NCBI GenBank assembly: GCA_014801585.1
Contig: JAAVDX010000018.1
Coordinates: 169,826-225,480, forward strand
DNA length: 55,655 nucleotides
Source: Bacteroides sp.
GTDB taxonomy: Bacteria > Bacteroidota > Bacteroidia > Bacteroidales > Muribaculaceae
Direction of reading: 5' to 3'
Shown here: positions 54,217 through 55,655 of the stretch, piece after piece
Layout of the letters: every line of letters begins with the position of its first letter
Position numbering within the stretch: position 1 is the first letter of the stretch
Position numbers and translations under genes: made by a program
The notes under the pieces: generated by a model
Databases searched by the model: none
Seen by the model: only the letters and a program-made list of their open reading frames with translations
Told to the model about the DNA's origin: nothing

Positions 54217-55655
54217 ATGATACAAACAGATTTTTTTACAATACCCCGCCGCTTCTTTCTAAGTATTTCTTCAATTATTCTCCTAATTATAGGGAGCATA
54301 AATGAAAGTAAGGCGCAGCGAACCTATTCCTACCACTTCGATCCGGCTGATTTCTGGATTTATACTTCTTTTGAAGGTGACCACTATATTCAAACCAGTG
54401 ATGGATTATGTCTCTTCGGGTCTCCTGATGAATTGTGTATTCCGACCCGTTGCGTAAGATACGCAATTCCATTCGGTACGACTGCTACAAAAGTGACTGT
54501 AACAATGTCTGAGAAAAAGTTGTTTCAAGAGAATATCGTTTTGGCTAATAATCCTGATTATGGATATCCCGGAATAACTACTACACCCGAATTATCCGAG
54601 AATCTGATTGGTTCGGTAGTTAACACCTCTTATACAACTACCGATGATTCTCCTGTAACACAAGAGGGGATAGTCCCTATGACCAAGATTGGGTTATGCC
54701 CCTTTATCTATGAGGAGGATACTCACAACCTGTATTTCATTGAAGATTTCACAATCTCAATCGAATTAGGTGAGAAGTACTCTTTTACTACTAAATATCC
54801 CGATGAAACTAAACTGGTTTCGCAAATTACGTTCATGGTCGAAAATAAAGAAGAAGTACCGGCCATCGTCCATGAAGCTGTAGTAAAGCGTGGGTTGGAG
54901 GATATTAAGTACTGCCCGCTTTTTACGGATGGAAAGGAATGGACAATGTGTCATTATGCTGCTACTCCGAGGATGGACGGAGAGGTGTATTATACGACTC
55001 ACGACTTCATCTACGTAAAATGCGATGGTTCGAAGGAGATTGATGGTATCAAATGTAAACGCCTGGCGATAGATGTGGAAGATCTCGGAGGTTTTTGCAA
55101 TGGTTGTTACTCCTGGTTGAGTGAGGGTCTTAAGTATGATAGCCAATACAGTAAGTATGATTTTTATACCGGAATCCAGAAGGAGATCTACGTCTACGAA
55201 AAGGATCGCAAGATCTATTTCTATCGCAATCCCGGAATTCGATTCAAATCGGATACATATGGGGTTGAGCAGTGCGAACCATATTTCGAACTGCTGATGG
55301 ATCTGAATGTAAGTGTAGGAGACAGCGGGATTGGATTAGGTACTATAGCTACCGACGACCTCGTAGAAATCGATGGGGAGCTCCATAGAAGAATAGCTCC
55401 AAAATATAGCACCGATACACCCGAGTGGGATAAGCAGGAATGGATAGAGGGAATCGGTGCAGCGATGGGACTGAATGGTCTTGTACGATATGATCAATAT
55501 ATGTTTGACCCGATGACTGAACTGAAGTCTCCAAGGTTTGAACTTACGCAGGTTAAAGACAATGGCAAAGTTATCTACGATCGCAGTGAGCGATTAAAAG
55601 AAATGGGTCTTAACATAGTGACCGGCGTAGAAGAAATCGTCACCGACTGCGAAGC
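54217..55655 (+). CDS. Secreted protein with gingipain-propeptide-like N-terminus (3' truncated by window)
   Basis: The frame opens with an ATG at 54217, 11 nt after the C25 stop, and is still open at the window end (479 codons). A signal-like start (MIQTDFFTIPRRFFLSISSI) leads to AQRTYS. Residues about 65-180 match the propeptide of the upstream peptidase: LCIPTRCVRYAIPFGTTATKV, KKLFQENIVLANNPDYGYPG and HNLYFIEDFTISIEL. No C25 His or Cys motif appears in the visible part; the rest looks like a beta-rich secreted domain. It may be an inhibitor, chaperone or substrate partner of the peptidase. Confidence 0.7.
   Translation, partial: MIQTDFFTIPRRFFLSISSIILLIIGSINESKAQRTYSYHFDPADFWIYTSFEGDHYIQTSDGLCLFGSPDELCIPTRCVRYAIPFGTTATKVTVTMSEKKLFQENIVLANNPDYGYPGITTTPELSENLIGSVVNTSYTTTDDSPVTQEGIVPMTKIGLCPFIYEEDTHNLYFIEDFTISIELGEKYSFTTKYPDETKLVSQITFMVENKEEVPAIVHEAVVKRGLEDIKYCPLFTDGKEWTMCHYAATPRMDGEVYYTTHDFIYVKCDGSKEIDGIKCKRLAIDVEDLGGFCNGCYSWLSEGLKYDSQYSKYDFYTGIQKEIYVYEKDRKIYFYRNPGIRFKSDTYGVEQCEPYFELLMDLNVSVGDSGIGLGTIATDDLVEIDGELHRRIAPKYSTDTPEWDKQEWIEGIGAAMGLNGLVRYDQYMFDPMTELKSPRFELTQVKDNGKVIYDRSERLKEMGLNIVTGVEEIVTDCE

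Overview
The window looks like a Bacteroidota chromosome, most likely order Bacteroidales and plausibly Muribaculaceae. Evidence: SprA of the type IX secretion system, the Bacteroidetes omega-like RNA polymerase subunit, a gingipain-type C25 peptidase, DUF3871 and DUF1071 proteins, few Shine-Dalgarno sites, and repeated TTTG-N19-TAnnTTTG promoters. The family-level placement is inference.

Layout. (1) 1-6.4 kb, minus strand: an accessory module of phage or conjugative type. It has a 57-aa membrane-like protein, DUF3871, a DUF1071 single-strand annealing protein, a PD-(D/E)XK nuclease, a zinc-ribbon protein, a serine recombinase and an Api92-like protein, with terminators between blocks. (2) 6.7-11.4 kb, plus strand and AT-rich: an Xre-type regulator, an unrecognised Cys/His-rich protein and a 1059-aa protein joining a GHKL (Hsp90/sacsin-like) ATPase to a PD-(D/E)XK nuclease. 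This is a candidate defence system and is closed by a 28-bp perfect inverted repeat. (3) 11.6-12.4 kb: a zeta-toxin/antitoxin pair whose toxin is frameshifted. (4) 12.6-18.6 kb, minus strand: small lipoproteins and membrane-anchored envelope proteins, including a tandem paralogue pair with one frameshifted copy. Two copies of a 350-400 bp promoter/leader cassette lie upstream of these genes; a third copy lies at the left edge of the window. (5) 19-20.8 kb: an unrecognised 589-aa protein. (6) 21-47.3 kb: conserved core genes tgt, lptG-like, PASTA, rluD-like, acyltransferase, metallophosphoesterase, folK, bamD, rpoZ-like, ATP-grasp-like, DUF2520, kdsC, maf, clpB (minus), ROK glucokinase, sprA and ruvA (minus), recR and a GNAT acetyltransferase. 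(7) 47.4-55.7 kb: large secreted proteins, namely an Ig-like-domain protein with a C-terminal sorting-type tail, a C25 peptidase, and a truncated gene whose N-terminal half resembles the peptidase propeptide.

How it fits together. SprA is the outer-membrane channel of type IX secretion, and the proteins encoded at 47.8-54.2 kb look like its cargo. BamD, LptG-like, KdsC and the acyltransferase serve outer-membrane and envelope building. Tgt, RluD and the omega-like subunit serve RNA; RuvA and RecR serve recombination. The main items for a second look are the ATPase-nuclease island, the triplicated promoter/leader cassette with a covarying dyad, the propeptide-like partner of the C25 peptidase, and an IS5-type MITE inside the 5' leader of the 1069-aa secreted protein.
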